Source of the DNA: Mycolicibacter sp. MU0083
GTDB taxonomy: Bacteria > Actinomycetota > Actinomycetes > Mycobacteriales > Mycobacteriaceae
DNA length: 64,000 nt
Reading direction: 5' to 3'
Assembly: GCF_963378075.1 (NCBI RefSeq)
Contig: NZ_OY726394.1
Span: forward strand, 4,216,001 to 4,280,000
The notes under the pieces are model-generated. The model saw nothing but the letters and a program-made list of their open reading frames with translations, was not told where the DNA came from and searched no databases. Below, piece after piece: positions 34,566 through 43,434 of this stretch. Position 1 is the first letter of the stretch. Each line of letters begins with the position of its first letter. The position numbers were made by a program, and so were the translations under genes.

Positions 34566-36836
34566 ATGCTGACCACGGACGCCTCCCCCGACAGCGCGGT
34601 CGAGTTGACCGTGGTGTCGTCTACAACCGGGCGAATGCGTCTACGCGCCCAAGGATTTCAATTCGACGCGGCGAGAGCCGCGGCGATTGAGGACACGGTC
34701 ACCCGAGTACCCGGGGTGCAGAACGTGCAGGCCTATCCTCGTACCGCGTCGGTAGTGATCTGGTTCTCTCCGCGGGAGTGCGACAACGCCGCCATCTTCT
34801 CGGCGATCGCCGATGCCGGGTACGGCACCACGGACGCGATAGCCGCTCGGTCGACACAGGACCGCTGGGCAGGCCCTGCTCAGCGGGTCATCGACTGGAG
34901 CGAACGAATCCGGTCGGGTACGCCCGGCGTTGCACCCAGACCCCGGCCCGCGGACGATGGCTGCTGCGAGCACGACGAGAACGCGCCCGAACCGCAGCGA
35001 CCCTGGGACGTCGTCAGGCTGCGGCGCGCCGCCATGTCCGGGACGATGCTGGCCGCATCGGCGCTCACCGCCTGGGTCACCCCCTTTGGACCCGTCGCAA
35101 TGGGATTGAAGGTCCTTGCGTTGGCGGTGGGTGCCTCCACATTCGTGCCTGCCAGCCTCAGGCGACTGGCCCAGGGTCGCGTCGGGGTCGGCACCTTGAT
35201 GACGATCGCCGCAGCAGGTGCTGTCGGGCTCGGCCAGGTCGGGGAAGCCGCCGCGCTGGCGTTTCTGTTCTCCATCAGCGAGGGCTTGGAAGAGTACGCG
35301 GTGGCGCGCACCCGCCGCGGCCTGCGTGCCCTGCTCTCGCTGGTGCCCGATCAGGCCACTGTCATACGCGACGGCACCGAGACCGTGGTGGCCACCGACG
35401 ATCTGCGCATCGGCGATCAGATGATCGTCAAACCCGGCGAGCGTCTGGCGACTGACGGCGTCATCCGCGCAGGGCACACCGCGCTTGACCTCTCCGCGAT
35501 CACCGGAGAATCGGTGCCGGTCGAGGCCGGTCCCGGCGAGGAGGTGTTCGCCGGGGCGATCAATGGCACCGGGGTGCTGCAGGTGGAGGTCACCGCTACC
35601 GCCGCGAACAACTCGCTGGCGCGCATCGTGCACATCGTGGAAGCCGAACAGGCCCGCAAAGGCGCCAGCCAGCGCCTGGCCGACCGAATCGCGGCCCCGC
35701 TGGTGCCCAACATCATGATCGCCGCGGCAGCCATCGCCGGGCTCGGCAGCATTTTCGGCAGCCCAGCGATCTGGATCGAGCGCGCACTGGTGGTGCTGGT
35801 CGCGGCATCGCCGTGCGCACTGGCTATCGCCGTGCCGGTCACGGTGGTAGCCGCCATCGGTGCCGCCTCGAAAATCGGCGTGCTGATCAAGGGCGGCGCC
35901 GCACTGGAGAGCCTGGGCACCATCGGCGGCATCGCCCTGGACAAAACCGGAACGCTCACCGCCAACCGGCCCACGGTCGTCGACGTCGCCACCACCGATG
36001 CCGCCACCCGCGAGGAGGTGCTCGCGCTGGCGGCCGCCCTAGAGGCCCGCAGCGAACACCCGCTGGCCGCCGCCATCCTCGCCGAAGTCCCTGCCCGGAT
36101 CCCCGCCACCGACGTGCAAGCAGTCCCCGGGGCGGGGCTCACGGGCACCGTCGCCGGACACGCGATCCGCCTAGGGCGTCCCGGCTGGCTCGGCCCCGGT
36201 GACCTCGCAGATCAAGTGGCGCACATGCAACAAGACGGGGCCACCGCGGTTCTCCTCGAGCGCGACGGCCAGCTGCTGGGTGCGATCGCCGTACGTGACG
36301 AACTACGTCCCGAAGCCGTCGAGGTCATCGCTACGCTGCGCCATGACGGCTACCAGGTGGTGATGCTCACCGGCGACAACCACGCCACCGCCGTCGCCCT
36401 GGCCGCCCAGGCCGGAATCCCGGACGTCCACGCCGAGCTGCGCCCCGAAGACAAGGCCCGCCTCATTGGGCAACTGCGCGCGCAGCGGCCCACCGCCATG
36501 GTCGGCGACGGCGTCAACGACGCCCCGGCTCTGGCAGCCGCCGATCTGGGAATCGCGATGGGCGCCATGGGAACCGACGTCGCGATCGAAACCGCCGACA
36601 TCGCCCTGATGGGCCAAGACCTGCGGCACCTGCCCCAAGCACTGGCACACGCTCGCCGCGCCCGCCAGATCATGCTGCAGAACGTCGGACTGTCCCTGGG
36701 CATCATCACCGTGCTGATGCCACTGTCGGTGTTCGGAACCCTCGGGCTGACCGCAGTCGTGTTGGTCCACGAACTCGCCGAAGTCGTCATCATCGCCAAC
36801 GGGATACGCGCCGGCCGGGTCAAACCCCTGACGTGA
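34566..36836 (+). CDS. ctpG: Heavy-metal P1B-type ATPase (CtpG-like)
   Basis: 756 residues. The N terminus has an HMA-like fold without the CxxC motif (about 10-90) and a small Cys cluster DDGCCEHDEN. The core has ITGESVPVEAG (actuator), membrane metal motif SPCALAIAVP, phosphorylation site DKTGTLT, SEHPLAAAI with the HP motif, and hinge GDGVNDAPALAAADLGIAMG. The SPC motif and CmtR partner indicate Cd/Pb/Zn efflux at the plasma membrane. It is translated from ATG 34566, 22 bp after DUF1490. Confidence 0.92.
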   Translation: MLTTDASPDSAVELTVVSSTTGRMRLRAQGFQFDAARAAAIEDTVTRVPGVQNVQAYPRTASVVIWFSPRECDNAAIFSAIADAGYGTTDAIAARSTQDRWAGPAQRVIDWSERIRSGTPGVAPRPRPADDGCCEHDENAPEPQRPWDVVRLRRAAMSGTMLAASALTAWVTPFGPVAMGLKVLALAVGASTFVPASLRRLAQGRVGVGTLMTIAAAGAVGLGQVGEAAALAFLFSISEGLEEYAVARTRRGLRALLSLVPDQATVIRDGTETVVATDDLRIGDQMIVKPGERLATDGVIRAGHTALDLSAITGESVPVEAGPGEEVFAGAINGTGVLQVEVTATAANNSLARIVHIVEAEQARKGASQRLADRIAAPLVPNIMIAAAAIAGLGSIFGSPAIWIERALVVLVAASPCALAIAVPVTVVAAIGAASKIGVLIKGGAALESLGTIGGIALDKTGTLTANRPTVVDVATTDAATREEVLALAAALEARSEHPLAAAILAEVPARIPATDVQAVPGAGLTGTVAGHAIRLGRPGWLGPGDLADQVAHMQQDGATAVLLERDGQLLGAIAVRDELRPEAVEVIATLRHDGYQVVMLTGDNHATAVALAAQAGIPDVHAELRPEDKARLIGQLRAQRPTAMVGDGVNDAPALAAADLGIAMGAMGTDVAIETADIALMGQDLRHLPQALAHARRARQIMLQNVGLSLGIITVLMPLSVFGTLGLTAVVLVHELAEVVIIANGIRAGRVKPLT

Positions 36837-36987
36837 TCGACACACGCCACACACGTCCCTGAACCCGGCCGAACGCCCGACCATTGGTCGCTGCGATCAG
36901 GGCTTCGTGGTGGAGTTATGCGTCAACGAATGCAGTGCGTATCAGGCCCAAACAGCAGACTTGACGTCAACCTACGGCTGCGGTGGT

Positions 36988-38451
36988 GGGTAAGTCCCCT
37001 GGGGTGGTGGGGTTTCGGTCCTGCGGTTGACCGGGGCGGACTGGCTCTGGTGTGTCGTTGGGGGCTTTGGGGTGGGTCATCGCGTAGTGGTCAGTGAGTT
37101 ACCGACCAAAGTGACTCAAGCAAAGGACACACGACGCGATGACCCAGGATCATTCTGCCTTGCTCGCCCAGCTCGACGCGCTTACCGCCGCTGATTCCGG
37201 TGCGGTGTTCGCGGAGCTGATTCGTGCCGGGCTGCAGGCGCTGATTGAGGCCGAAGCCACCGAGAAGATCGGCGCCGGCCGCTACCAGCGCAGCAGTGAC
37301 CGCCAAACCCACCGCAACGGGCACCGGCCCAAGGCACTGTCGACGACCTCCGGTGACATCGAAGTGCAGATCCCCAAGCTGCGGGCCGGATCGTTTTTCC
37401 CGTCTCTGCTGGAGCGTCGGCGTCGCATCGACAAGGCCCTGCACGCGGTGATCATGGAGGCCTACGTGCACGGGGTTTCGACCCGCAACGTCGATGACCT
37501 CGTCGGTGCTCTCGGGGTCGACTCGGGCATCTCCAAATCGGAAGTTTCGCGCATCTGCGCAGGTCTGGATCGCGAGATCGAGGCGTTTCGCACCCGCAGC
37601 CTGACCCACACGACGTTCCCGTACGTGTTCTGCGATGCCACGTTCTGCAAAGTCCGTGTCGGTGCCCACGTGGTCTCCCAAGCCCTGGTGGTGGCCACCG
37701 GGGTCTCTATCGATGGCACCCGCGAAGTCCTCGGGACCGCCGTCGGTGACAGTGAATCGTTCGAGTTCTGGCGTGAGTTTTTGGCCTCGCTCAAAGCCCG
37801 CGGTCTCGCCGGGGTGCACTTGGTGATCTCCGATGCCCACGCCGGCCTCAAGGCGGCGGTCGCCCAGCAGTTCAGCGGATCAGCCTGGCAACGCTGCCGG
37901 GTGCACTTCATGCGTAACCTGCACGGCGCCGTGGCCGCCAAGCATGCCCCGGCGGTGACCGCGGCGGTCAAGACGATCTTCGCCCACACCGACCCCGCCG
38001 ATGTTGCCGCGCAATGGGATCAGGTCGCCGCCTCGCTTAAGTCGGCGTTTCCCAAGGTCACTGTCATGATGGATGGCGCCAAGACCGATGTGCTGGCCTT
38101 CACGGCGTTTCCGAAAGCGCACTGGCAGAAGATCTGGTCGAACAACCCGATTGAGCGGCTCAACAAGGAGATCAAACGCCGCGCCGATGTCGTGGAGATC
38201 TTCCCCAACCCGGCCGCGTTCCTGCGCCTGGCCACTGCCGTGGTCATCGAAGCCCACGACGAATGGCAGGTCACCCGCCGCTACCTATCCGAGGTCTCCA
38301 TGGCCGAGTTGCGCAAAGTCATCGCCGCCAAACAGCTAGCGGCCGAACCACTAGCCGACCAACGCCAAATCGCCTAGCATTCACCGCGACTCGTTGATCA
38401 CCACGCGTGACTCACGCCGATCCGAAGTCCACCATCCCAAGGGGCACTATC
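36988..38451 (+). mobile_element. IS256-family insertion sequence with 8-bp target duplication
   Basis: The element is 1464 bp. GCGGTGGT occurs immediately outside both ends (36980-36987 and 38452-38459), a target duplication of the size IS256 makes. The terminal ~30 bases are imperfect inverted repeats (left GGGTAAGTCCCCTGGGG, right read inward GATAGTGCCCCTTGGGA). It encodes one intact transposase. It sits in the gap between ctpG and the ACR3-like gene and disrupts no recognisable gene. Confidence 0.88.
37139..38377 (+). CDS. IS256-family transposase
   Basis: 412 residues. The DDE residues lie in FCDATFCKVRV (first Asp), LVISDAHAGLKAAV (second Asp) and NNPIERLNKEIKRR (Glu), and the CRVHFMRN motif between the second Asp and the Glu is typical. 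The frame is complete and the inverted repeats and target duplication are intact, so the element may be active. It is unrelated to the Tn7-like machinery of unit E. Confidence 0.93.
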   Translation: MTQDHSALLAQLDALTAADSGAVFAELIRAGLQALIEAEATEKIGAGRYQRSSDRQTHRNGHRPKALSTTSGDIEVQIPKLRAGSFFPSLLERRRRIDKALHAVIMEAYVHGVSTRNVDDLVGALGVDSGISKSEVSRICAGLDREIEAFRTRSLTHTTFPYVFCDATFCKVRVGAHVVSQALVVATGVSIDGTREVLGTAVGDSESFEFWREFLASLKARGLAGVHLVISDAHAGLKAAVAQQFSGSAWQRCRVHFMRNLHGAVAAKHAPAVTAAVKTIFAHTDPADVAAQWDQVAASLKSAFPKVTVMMDGAKTDVLAFTAFPKAHWQKIWSNNPIERLNKEIKRRADVVEIFPNPAAFLRLATAVVIEAHDEWQVTRRYLSEVSMAELRKVIAAKQLAAEPLADQRQIA

Positions 38452-38687
38452 GCGGTGGTCGCATGCCAGGTCTGATGATCGCCCTGCCTGTCGACGGACA
38501 CGTTCGTCGTGACGACAAGCGGACCATCGGCTGCGGCAGCCGTGGTGTGGCGTCCGCTGCGTTGCACGCAAGACCTATTGAATGGTGTGTCCCGCTGTCG
38601 CATTCGGCTAGACGCGAGATCTGCGGTAGTTCAGCAGGGTTCGGTTGCCCAAGAATGGCGAACGCAGTTGCCGGGCGACCATGGCCG

Positions 38688-39659
38688 CTATTGGGTTGGA
38701 GTTTCCCGAGATATAAGGCGAGGAATGACGCGGACGTAGACGACCATGCCAAGCAACTCGACGAGGGTTTGGGTTACGACGATGACCGGTGTGAGGGCGT
38801 AGTTTTCGGGCAGGGCGAGGGCCAGCGGTAGCACGACCAGTGAGTTTCGGGTGGCTCCGGAGAAGGTCAGGGCACGGGATCGGCCGGTGTCGAGCCGGAG
38901 AAGCCGGGCGGTCCCCACGCCGATAGCCGCCATGATGGCCAGGAAACTGGCGTAGATCGGTATCACGTGCAGCACCTGGTCGAGGTCGTGACTGATCTTC
39001 GGAAATTGACTGGCCACCACAACGAACAGGGTGCCAGTCATCAGTGGGACCATCGCCGCGTTCATCGCTGTCGCGACGGCGTGGCCGCTACGGTGTCGTC
39101 CCGACCAGGCTTCTGTGGCCCACGCCGCGGTCAGGGGCACCACGATCAAGATGAGGAATGCCTCGATGAAGGGCCCCGCGTCGACGATGTTGGCCAGCTG
39201 CGGGCCGACGAACAGCCACAGGAACGCCGGAAGTAGCAGCATTTGGGCCAGCATTAGCAGCGGAGCGGCGGCAAGCAGACGCTGACCGTCTCCTCCGGCC
39301 AGACCACAGAACACGATGACGTAGTCGATGCAGGGTGTCAGCAGGGTGAGTAGCACGCCGAGCAGGACGGCCTGCGGCAGCGAGATCACGCTGACGAGCG
39401 CGGCTACCACCAGCGGCACCACCGCGAAGTTCACCACCAGCAGTGCAGCCAGGAACCGCACATCACGGAACGCTGCACTTAGTTTGGTGAACGGAACCTG
39501 CAGGAACGTGGCATACAGCAACGCGCCCAACACCGGATAGATCGCAGCCTCCCACGCGTGGCCGGCCGACGGTGCCGCCGCACCGGCAGCCGCGCCAGCC
39601 ACTAGCCCACCGAGATAGATGGCGATCTGATGGCGTTCCAACCACGAAACGATATGCAT
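38688..39659 (-). CDS. ACR3/ArsB-like arsenic efflux protein (BASS superfamily)
   Basis: 323 residues with about ten membrane helices. The segment LLTPCIDYVIVFCGLAGGDGQRLLAA has the conserved Cys and unwound-helix pattern of actinobacterial arsenic-resistance members of the bile acid:sodium symporter superfamily, and TFSGATRNSLVVLPLALALP is the second crossover signature. It probably exports arsenite. It is last in a MerR-ferredoxin-pump set, 30 bp after the ferredoxin. Substrate assignment rests on family only. Confidence 0.8.
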   Translation of the reverse strand: MHIVSWLERHQIAIYLGGLVAGAAAGAAAPSAGHAWEAAIYPVLGALLYATFLQVPFTKLSAAFRDVRFLAALLVVNFAVVPLVVAALVSVISLPQAVLLGVLLTLLTPCIDYVIVFCGLAGGDGQRLLAAAPLLMLAQMLLLPAFLWLFVGPQLANIVDAGPFIEAFLILIVVPLTAAWATEAWSGRHRSGHAVATAMNAAMVPLMTGTLFVVVASQFPKISHDLDQVLHVIPIYASFLAIMAAIGVGTARLLRLDTGRSRALTFSGATRNSLVVLPLALALPENYALTPVIVVTQTLVELLGMVVYVRVIPRLISRETPTQ

Positions 39660-39689
39660 GGGAGAACCAATATCCTTTCGGTACAGGAT

Positions 39690-40076
39690 TTATCGGTGAC
39701 CAATGTGGTGTTCTCCGCTTCGGAGAACCCGGCGGGCGAAGCGCCACCGTTGGTCGTTTGCGGTTGAGTGGGGTAGGGCGCTGATCCGGGGCTGGTCGAA
39801 GGGCGGCGGGCCGGTCTTGGCAGCACCGCCAGGTGAGCCCAGCTCGGAAAAGAATTCCGCGTTGATCGCGGCGAAACCCGCCCATCGCTGGGGCAGATCG
39901 TCTTCGTAGAAGATGGCTTCCACCGAGCACACCGGTTCGCAGACCCTGTAATCCACACATTCGTCGAGCTGGACGTAGGGCATCCGGGCGCCCTCGTATA
40001 TCCAGTCCACTGGGCATTCCTCGACGCAGGACCGGTCCTTGACGTCCACGCACGGCTTCGCGGTCACGTAGGTCAC
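39690..40076 (-). CDS. Variant 7Fe-type ferredoxin missing cluster ligands
   Basis: 128 residues, GTG start at 40076 overlapping the MerR stop as GTGA. The N-terminal ~107 residues are FdxA-like (TYVTAKPCVDVKDRSC...GSPGGAAKTG). Cys9, Cys17 and Cys50 of the [3Fe-4S] site are kept, and Cys21, Cys40 and Cys46 of the [4Fe-4S] site are kept. The usual DCGAC reads DYRVC (Tyr43 for Cys) and CPVDC reads CPVDW (Trp25 for Cys), so one [4Fe-4S] ligand is missing. A basic tail of ~25 residues is extra. It may carry an altered cluster or be decaying. Its presence between a MerR sensor and a pump is unusual. Confidence 0.8.
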   Translation of the reverse strand: MTYVTAKPCVDVKDRSCVEECPVDWIYEGARMPYVQLDECVDYRVCEPVCSVEAIFYEDDLPQRWAGFAAINAEFFSELGSPGGAAKTGPPPFDQPRISALPHSTANDQRWRFARRVLRSGEHHIGHR

Positions 40077-40501
40077 CGCACGGCCACCGTCGGCTGGCTC
40101 TGCCGCGAGCGCAGGAAGCTGCACTGGGCATTACACGGCTCGGGCCGATCAGGCAGGGCGTCGAGATGATCGAGGGCGTCCTGGAGAACCTCGGCGAACC
40201 GGCGCAATTCAGTGATCCGTGCGGCCACGTCATCGAGACGGGCAGCCATCATCGGTCGCATCCGCGCCCGTACATCCCTACAGGCACCCTCATCCCAAAC
40301 CACCAGCAGTTCACGGATCTCGTCCAACGGCAACCCGACCCGTTTGGCTGCCCGGATGAAGCTCAGTCGCTGCACCGCATCCTCGCCGTAAACCCGATAC
40401 CCCGACTTGGTGCGCGCTGCCGGCAGCAACCCCACCGACTCGTAAAACCGCAACGTGCTTGCCGGCACCTCACTACGCTGTGCCAGCTGGGAAATCCGCA
40501 T
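40073..40501 (-). CDS. MerR-family metal-responsive regulator
   Basis: 142 residues from ATG 40501 (MRISQLAQRSEVPASTLRFY). The winged HTH and coupling helix are standard. Candidate metal ligands are Cys in WDEGACRDVRARM (before the dimer helix) and the C-terminal PCNAQC pair, which together fit a soft-metal or arsenic-type sensor. It is first in the leftward set with the ferredoxin and ACR3-like genes, with a classical MerR promoter just upstream. Confidence 0.85.
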   Translation of the reverse strand: MRISQLAQRSEVPASTLRFYESVGLLPAARTKSGYRVYGEDAVQRLSFIRAAKRVGLPLDEIRELLVVWDEGACRDVRARMRPMMAARLDDVAARITELRRFAEVLQDALDHLDALPDRPEPCNAQCSFLRSRQSQPTVAVR

Positions 40502-40518
40502 TCGAGTCACACCGCGCA

Positions 40519-40549
40519 CACTAAACCTTCAATCTAGCTAGAAGGTCAA
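40519..40549 (-). promoter_or_regulatory. MerR-type promoter with stretched spacer and dyad
   Basis: On the minus strand, TTGACC (-35, 40549-40544) is followed by a 19-base spacer before a TTAGTG -10-like box. The dyad ACCTTC (given strand 40525-40530) and GAAGGT (40541-40546) lies inside the spacer. The over-long spacer with internal dyad is the hallmark of MerR-activated promoters. Confidence 0.7.
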
Positions 40550-40681
40550 TGGCGCTGCAGTTCGCTAAGGCCCACAAATGGCTGGGCGCCTGATCGGGCG
40601 CCCCGATACCCCCACCCGCATGACATGAGTTGAGATAGGTGACACCGAGGTGACACCACCGCTGAGAAAGTGACATCAGCG

Positions 40682-40716
40682 GTGAGACCCTACACTACAG
40701 CCGTGTAGGTTCTCAC
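40682..40716. repeat. Unit C right end / unit D left end junction (inverted repeat)
   Basis: GTGAGACCCTACA (40682-40694), 9-base spacer CTACAGCCG, TGTAGGTTCTCAC (40704-40716). The spacer CTACAGCCG is identical to the sequence at the unit E / dnaB boundary (62033-62041). Confidence 0.8.
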
Positions 40717-40956
40717 TTTTCGCTGCATGCGCTTGACGCTCTGAACTGCGGCTATCCAGATCGTCTCACTGTCGACGCCTTGCCGTTTGTCTCACGAACC
40801 GCTTCATTACCTACAACGCGGTCCAAGTGGCACGGCGCATCGTTCGATTGGTGCTGTCTCTTTTCTAGAAATTCGAGTCGAATCATTACTTGTCTCAGAT
40901 CTCGTGGTTTGACGCGTCGTCGTGAGCTTCCGCCGGCGATGTCACCCTGGGTCCGT
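40717..40956. other. Subterminal left-end region of unit D
   Basis: No gene is present. Repeated GTCTCAC words (near 40759 and 40790) probably form transposase-binding sites. The same words occur at the same distances inside the left end of unit E. Confidence 0.55.
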
Positions 40957-41616
40957 TCAAACGACTTCGCGTACGTCTGCGGGGGTGGCGGCTCTGCGGT
41001 GGGTTGCGAGGAAGTTGTCGATGAGGGTTGTGCAGTCGTCGCGCGTGATGGTGCGCAGGCCGGTCATGCGTGCGAATGCGAGGGGTCCGACGAGTTGGCA
41101 AATTGCGAGGTCGCGGTCGATGTTGCCGAGTTCGGTGTGGGCTTTCGAGCTGGTGAGGATGGCGTCGAACGGTTGGCGGTACTGGTCGACGACGCGGGCC
41201 CGCAGTGCCCCGGATGCGTGACTGTTGTCGGTCTCTTCTTTGGCGCCGGTGGGGCCGAGTGAGAGCCATGCCAGGGTGGTGACGTGCAGCGGGGCGTCGT
41301 TGAACAGGGCGGCTTGGCGGCTGAGCAGCTCGATCAGTTGTTCGCGTAAGGAACCGCTGGTCGGTGCTGGTGTGCTTACCTGCGGTAGTAGCCGCTCGAA
41401 GGTGGCGGCAAGCAGATGCGACGAGCTCTGAAAATGCCGATAAAGGGTGGTGCGGGCCACCTTGGATGCTTTGGTGACGGCATCGATAGTGACGGCCTCG
41501 ACGCCTCCGGTGCTCAACAGTGTTGCCGCAGCATCCAATAGTCGATTCCGTGACCGGATCCGCCGCGGATCGATGTCGTCATCATCGGGCAGGGAGGGCT
41601 GATTGCTGTCGCTCAC
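40957..41616 (-). CDS. TetR-family regulator (first of two in unit D)
   Basis: 219 residues. HTH region NRLLDAAATLLSTGGVEAVTIDAVTKASKVARTTLYRHF (in part). The C-terminal half has no diagnostic motif. It is divergent from the thioesterase gene. The intervening 102 bases contain the operator-like TGGTAC-N5-GTAGCG (41671-41687), which also matches the sites near the second TetR gene. It may autoregulate and control the thioesterase-tetR operon. Confidence 0.83.
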   Translation of the reverse strand: MSDSNQPSLPDDDDIDPRRIRSRNRLLDAAATLLSTGGVEAVTIDAVTKASKVARTTLYRHFQSSSHLLAATFERLLPQVSTPAPTSGSLREQLIELLSRQAALFNDAPLHVTTLAWLSLGPTGAKEETDNSHASGALRARVVDQYRQPFDAILTSSKAHTELGNIDRDLAICQLVGPLAFARMTGLRTITRDDCTTLIDNFLATHRRAATPADVREVV

Positions 41617-41670
41617 GGGTCACCTCGGCGGTCGATTTCGGCGATGTCGCACCGGGAAGTCTAGCAGTTG

Positions 41671-41687
41671 TGGTACTACCAGTAGCG
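41671..41687. promoter_or_regulatory. TetR-type operator TGGTAC-N5-GTAGCG
   Basis: Between the divergent tetR and thioesterase genes. The right half is identical to the 43435-43451 site and the left half differs at two positions. It overlaps a shorter perfect dyad TGGTA-C-TACCA. Confidence 0.5.
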
Positions 41688-41718
41688 CAGCGAAACTTGA
41701 AGTAGCGGGAGCGTTTCT

Positions 41719-42222
41719 GTGTCAGATCGTGCGGTGCCGTCGGAACGGCTGCCTTCTCATACCCCGACCTGTATGGGGTGTGGTCCGGACAATCCGCACG
41801 GCCTGCATGTGGAGGTCTACCGCAGTGCGGATTCGGTGTATGCCGATGTCACATTCGACGAGCGCCACATCGGAGCCCCCGGCCTGGCGCACGGTGGGGC
41901 CGTCGCCGCGGCCTGCGATGACGTGCTGGGCTTCACGCTGTGGATCGCCGGCACGCCTGCGGTGACGCGCAGTCTGACGGTGGAGTATCTGCAACCAGTA
42001 CCGCTGCACCGGCCCCACCGGATCACCGCGCACATCAGCGCCCGCGAGGGTCGGGCGTTGCACGTCGCGGCGACCGGCACCTGCGAAGGGGCCACCCGGT
42101 TCACCGCGACGGCCGTATTCATCGTGGTTGATACCGCACATTTCGCCGCCCACGGCGATATCAGCGGTTTTGGGGAGATCCTCGAGCAGTTCTCGCGCCG
42201 CGGCGGCGATCACACACCATGA
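41719..42222 (+). CDS. PaaI-type hotdog thioesterase
   Basis: 167 residues from GTG 41719. It has an N-terminal CMGCGPDNPHGL motif and the hotdog signature GLAHGGAVAAACDD with the HGG catalytic loop, typical of acyl-CoA thioesterases of the PaaI group. The second half shows the paired strands TRSLTVEYLQPVP and ITAHISAREGRALHVAATG. It overlaps the second tetR gene by ATGA. A role in lipid export with the MMPL pump is possible but not shown. Confidence 0.83.
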   Translation: MSDRAVPSERLPSHTPTCMGCGPDNPHGLHVEVYRSADSVYADVTFDERHIGAPGLAHGGAVAAACDDVLGFTLWIAGTPAVTRSLTVEYLQPVPLHRPHRITAHISAREGRALHVAATGTCEGATRFTATAVFIVVDTAHFAAHGDISGFGEILEQFSRRGGDHTP

Positions 42223-42893
42223 CCGTCGCCAGCGCCCGAGCGAGCGACACGCCCACCGGGCTCGACGAGGAGTATTCGGTTGCCGATCAGGTTCACGCAG
42301 CCGGGGTGCCGCGTTCGCGCGTCTCGGCCCGTCGTCGCGAGGCCATCATGGATGCCGCCCTGGCTATAGCTACCACCGGCGGTTACGACGCGGTGCACAT
42401 GCGGACGGTCGCCGAGCACGTCGGCATGGCCGTGGGCACGCTGTACCGCTATTTCCCGGCCAAAACCCATCTGCTGGTCGCGGCGCTGAGTCGAGAATTT
42501 CAGCGTCTCGACGTCGCCGGGACCTGGACAACCGGTGCCGGCACACCGCGGCAGCGATTGGAGCGACTGACCAGCCACCTGCACGGCCGGTGGCAGCGCG
42601 AGCCGCTGCTGACCGACGCCATGACCCGGGCTTTCGCCGCGGCCGACACCCGCGCCGCCGCGGAACTTGATTCTGCCGCCGCAACGATCCACACGCTGCT
42701 GGCCCGCACCCTCAGCGCGGGCGAGCCGACACCGACACATCTGGTTGTCGCCGGCCTCATCTCCGACATCTGGCTGGCCAACCTGCTCGCCTTCATCAGC
42801 GGGCGGGTGTCCGCCGAGGAGACCCGTGACCGCATCGACCGGGCCGTTCATCGGCTACTCGACAGCGCCGCCGCGCACTCCGAGGAACCGTAA
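42219..42893 (+). CDS. TetR-family regulator (second of two in unit D)
   Basis: 224 residues. HTH: RREAIMDAALAIATTGGYDAVHMRTVAEHV then GTLYRYFPAKTHLL (split here). The gene is translationally coupled to the thioesterase. The first of two perfect CGATAC-N5-GTATCG operators begins 1 base after its stop, before the small-protein gene, and the other lies before the MMPL gene, so this protein is the best candidate repressor of both. Its family placement resembles KstR-like lipid regulators, but only loosely. Confidence 0.83.
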   Translation: MTVASARASDTPTGLDEEYSVADQVHAAGVPRSRVSARRREAIMDAALAIATTGGYDAVHMRTVAEHVGMAVGTLYRYFPAKTHLLVAALSREFQRLDVAGTWTTGAGTPRQRLERLTSHLHGRWQREPLLTDAMTRAFAAADTRAAAELDSAAATIHTLLARTLSAGEPTPTHLVVAGLISDIWLANLLAFISGRVSAEETRDRIDRAVHRLLDSAAAHSEEP

Positions 42894-42910
42894 CGATACT
42901 CCTAGTATCG
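42894..42910. promoter_or_regulatory. Perfect TetR-type operator CGATAC-N5-GTATCG
   Basis: It lies directly after the tetR stop and 60 bases before the small-protein start. A third CGATAC half-site follows at 42914-42919. Confidence 0.65.
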
Positions 42911-42969
42911 CAGCGATACCTGCCGTACCCTTAGGGGTGCGACTCGATGATGCGTCGAAGGAGAACGCC

Positions 42970-43395
42970 ATGTACACCCAGTGGATCGAAGATTGTGTCG
43001 TGCAACGGGTTTCGGTGCGCGACGGCTTGGTACTCGACCTGGACGACTACAACGAAGTCGTCATCTCGCGCCCCCTGCTGCTCACTCTGCCCGCAGCAGA
43101 TCGCTTTCCCGCCGAGGCAGTCCTCATCAATCCCTTGCAGATCTCGGTCTACGAGCGCCCGCTGCTGAACCTGGCCGGCGCAGTGTGCACCCAGGCCTGG
43201 TCCGGTGACGACGGGGGGTTGCACCTGGGCTTCTCCCGTGGTCACCGCATCGACGTCGACCCCGACGAGCAGTTCACCGCGTGGGAGCTGTACGGCAAGC
43301 GGCACGGCTACATGGCCTGTCTGCCGCACGGGCGTGTCCGCGTGGTCCGACACGACATCCCCGAAAGCGACGACGCCAACATCGTGAACCGATAA
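42970..43395 (+). CDS. DUF6188-like small protein
   Basis: 141 residues beginning MYTQWIEDCVVQRVSVRDGLVLDLDDYNEVVIS, ribosome site GAAGGAGAA. The middle is VCTQAWSGDDGGLHLGFSRGHRIDVDPDEQFTAWELYGKRHGYMACLPHGRVRVV (read in parts), a pattern I associate with DUF6188-like actinobacterial proteins. No catalytic motif is seen. It lies between two operator clusters and is probably controlled with the exporter. Confidence 0.72.
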   Translation: MYTQWIEDCVVQRVSVRDGLVLDLDDYNEVVISRPLLLTLPAADRFPAEAVLINPLQISVYERPLLNLAGAVCTQAWSGDDGGLHLGFSRGHRIDVDPDEQFTAWELYGKRHGYMACLPHGRVRVVRHDIPESDDANIVNR

Positions 43396-43434
43396 GCCAC
43401 CGCTGGCTGCAGACCCCATCGACTATCCGATATT

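Larger units (their letters stand above)
33654..40694. mobile_element. Stacked Tn7-like unit C (metal-resistance cargo)
   Basis: The left terminus TGTAGGGTCTC is at 33654 and the right terminus GTGAGACCCTACA ends at 40694. Subterminal bases of the left end match unit B's left end over ~110 bases. The cargo is cmtR-DUF1490-ctpG, an IS256 insertion and a MerR-ferredoxin-ACR3-like set. The unit has no Tn7-type transposition genes of its own. Confidence 0.65.
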
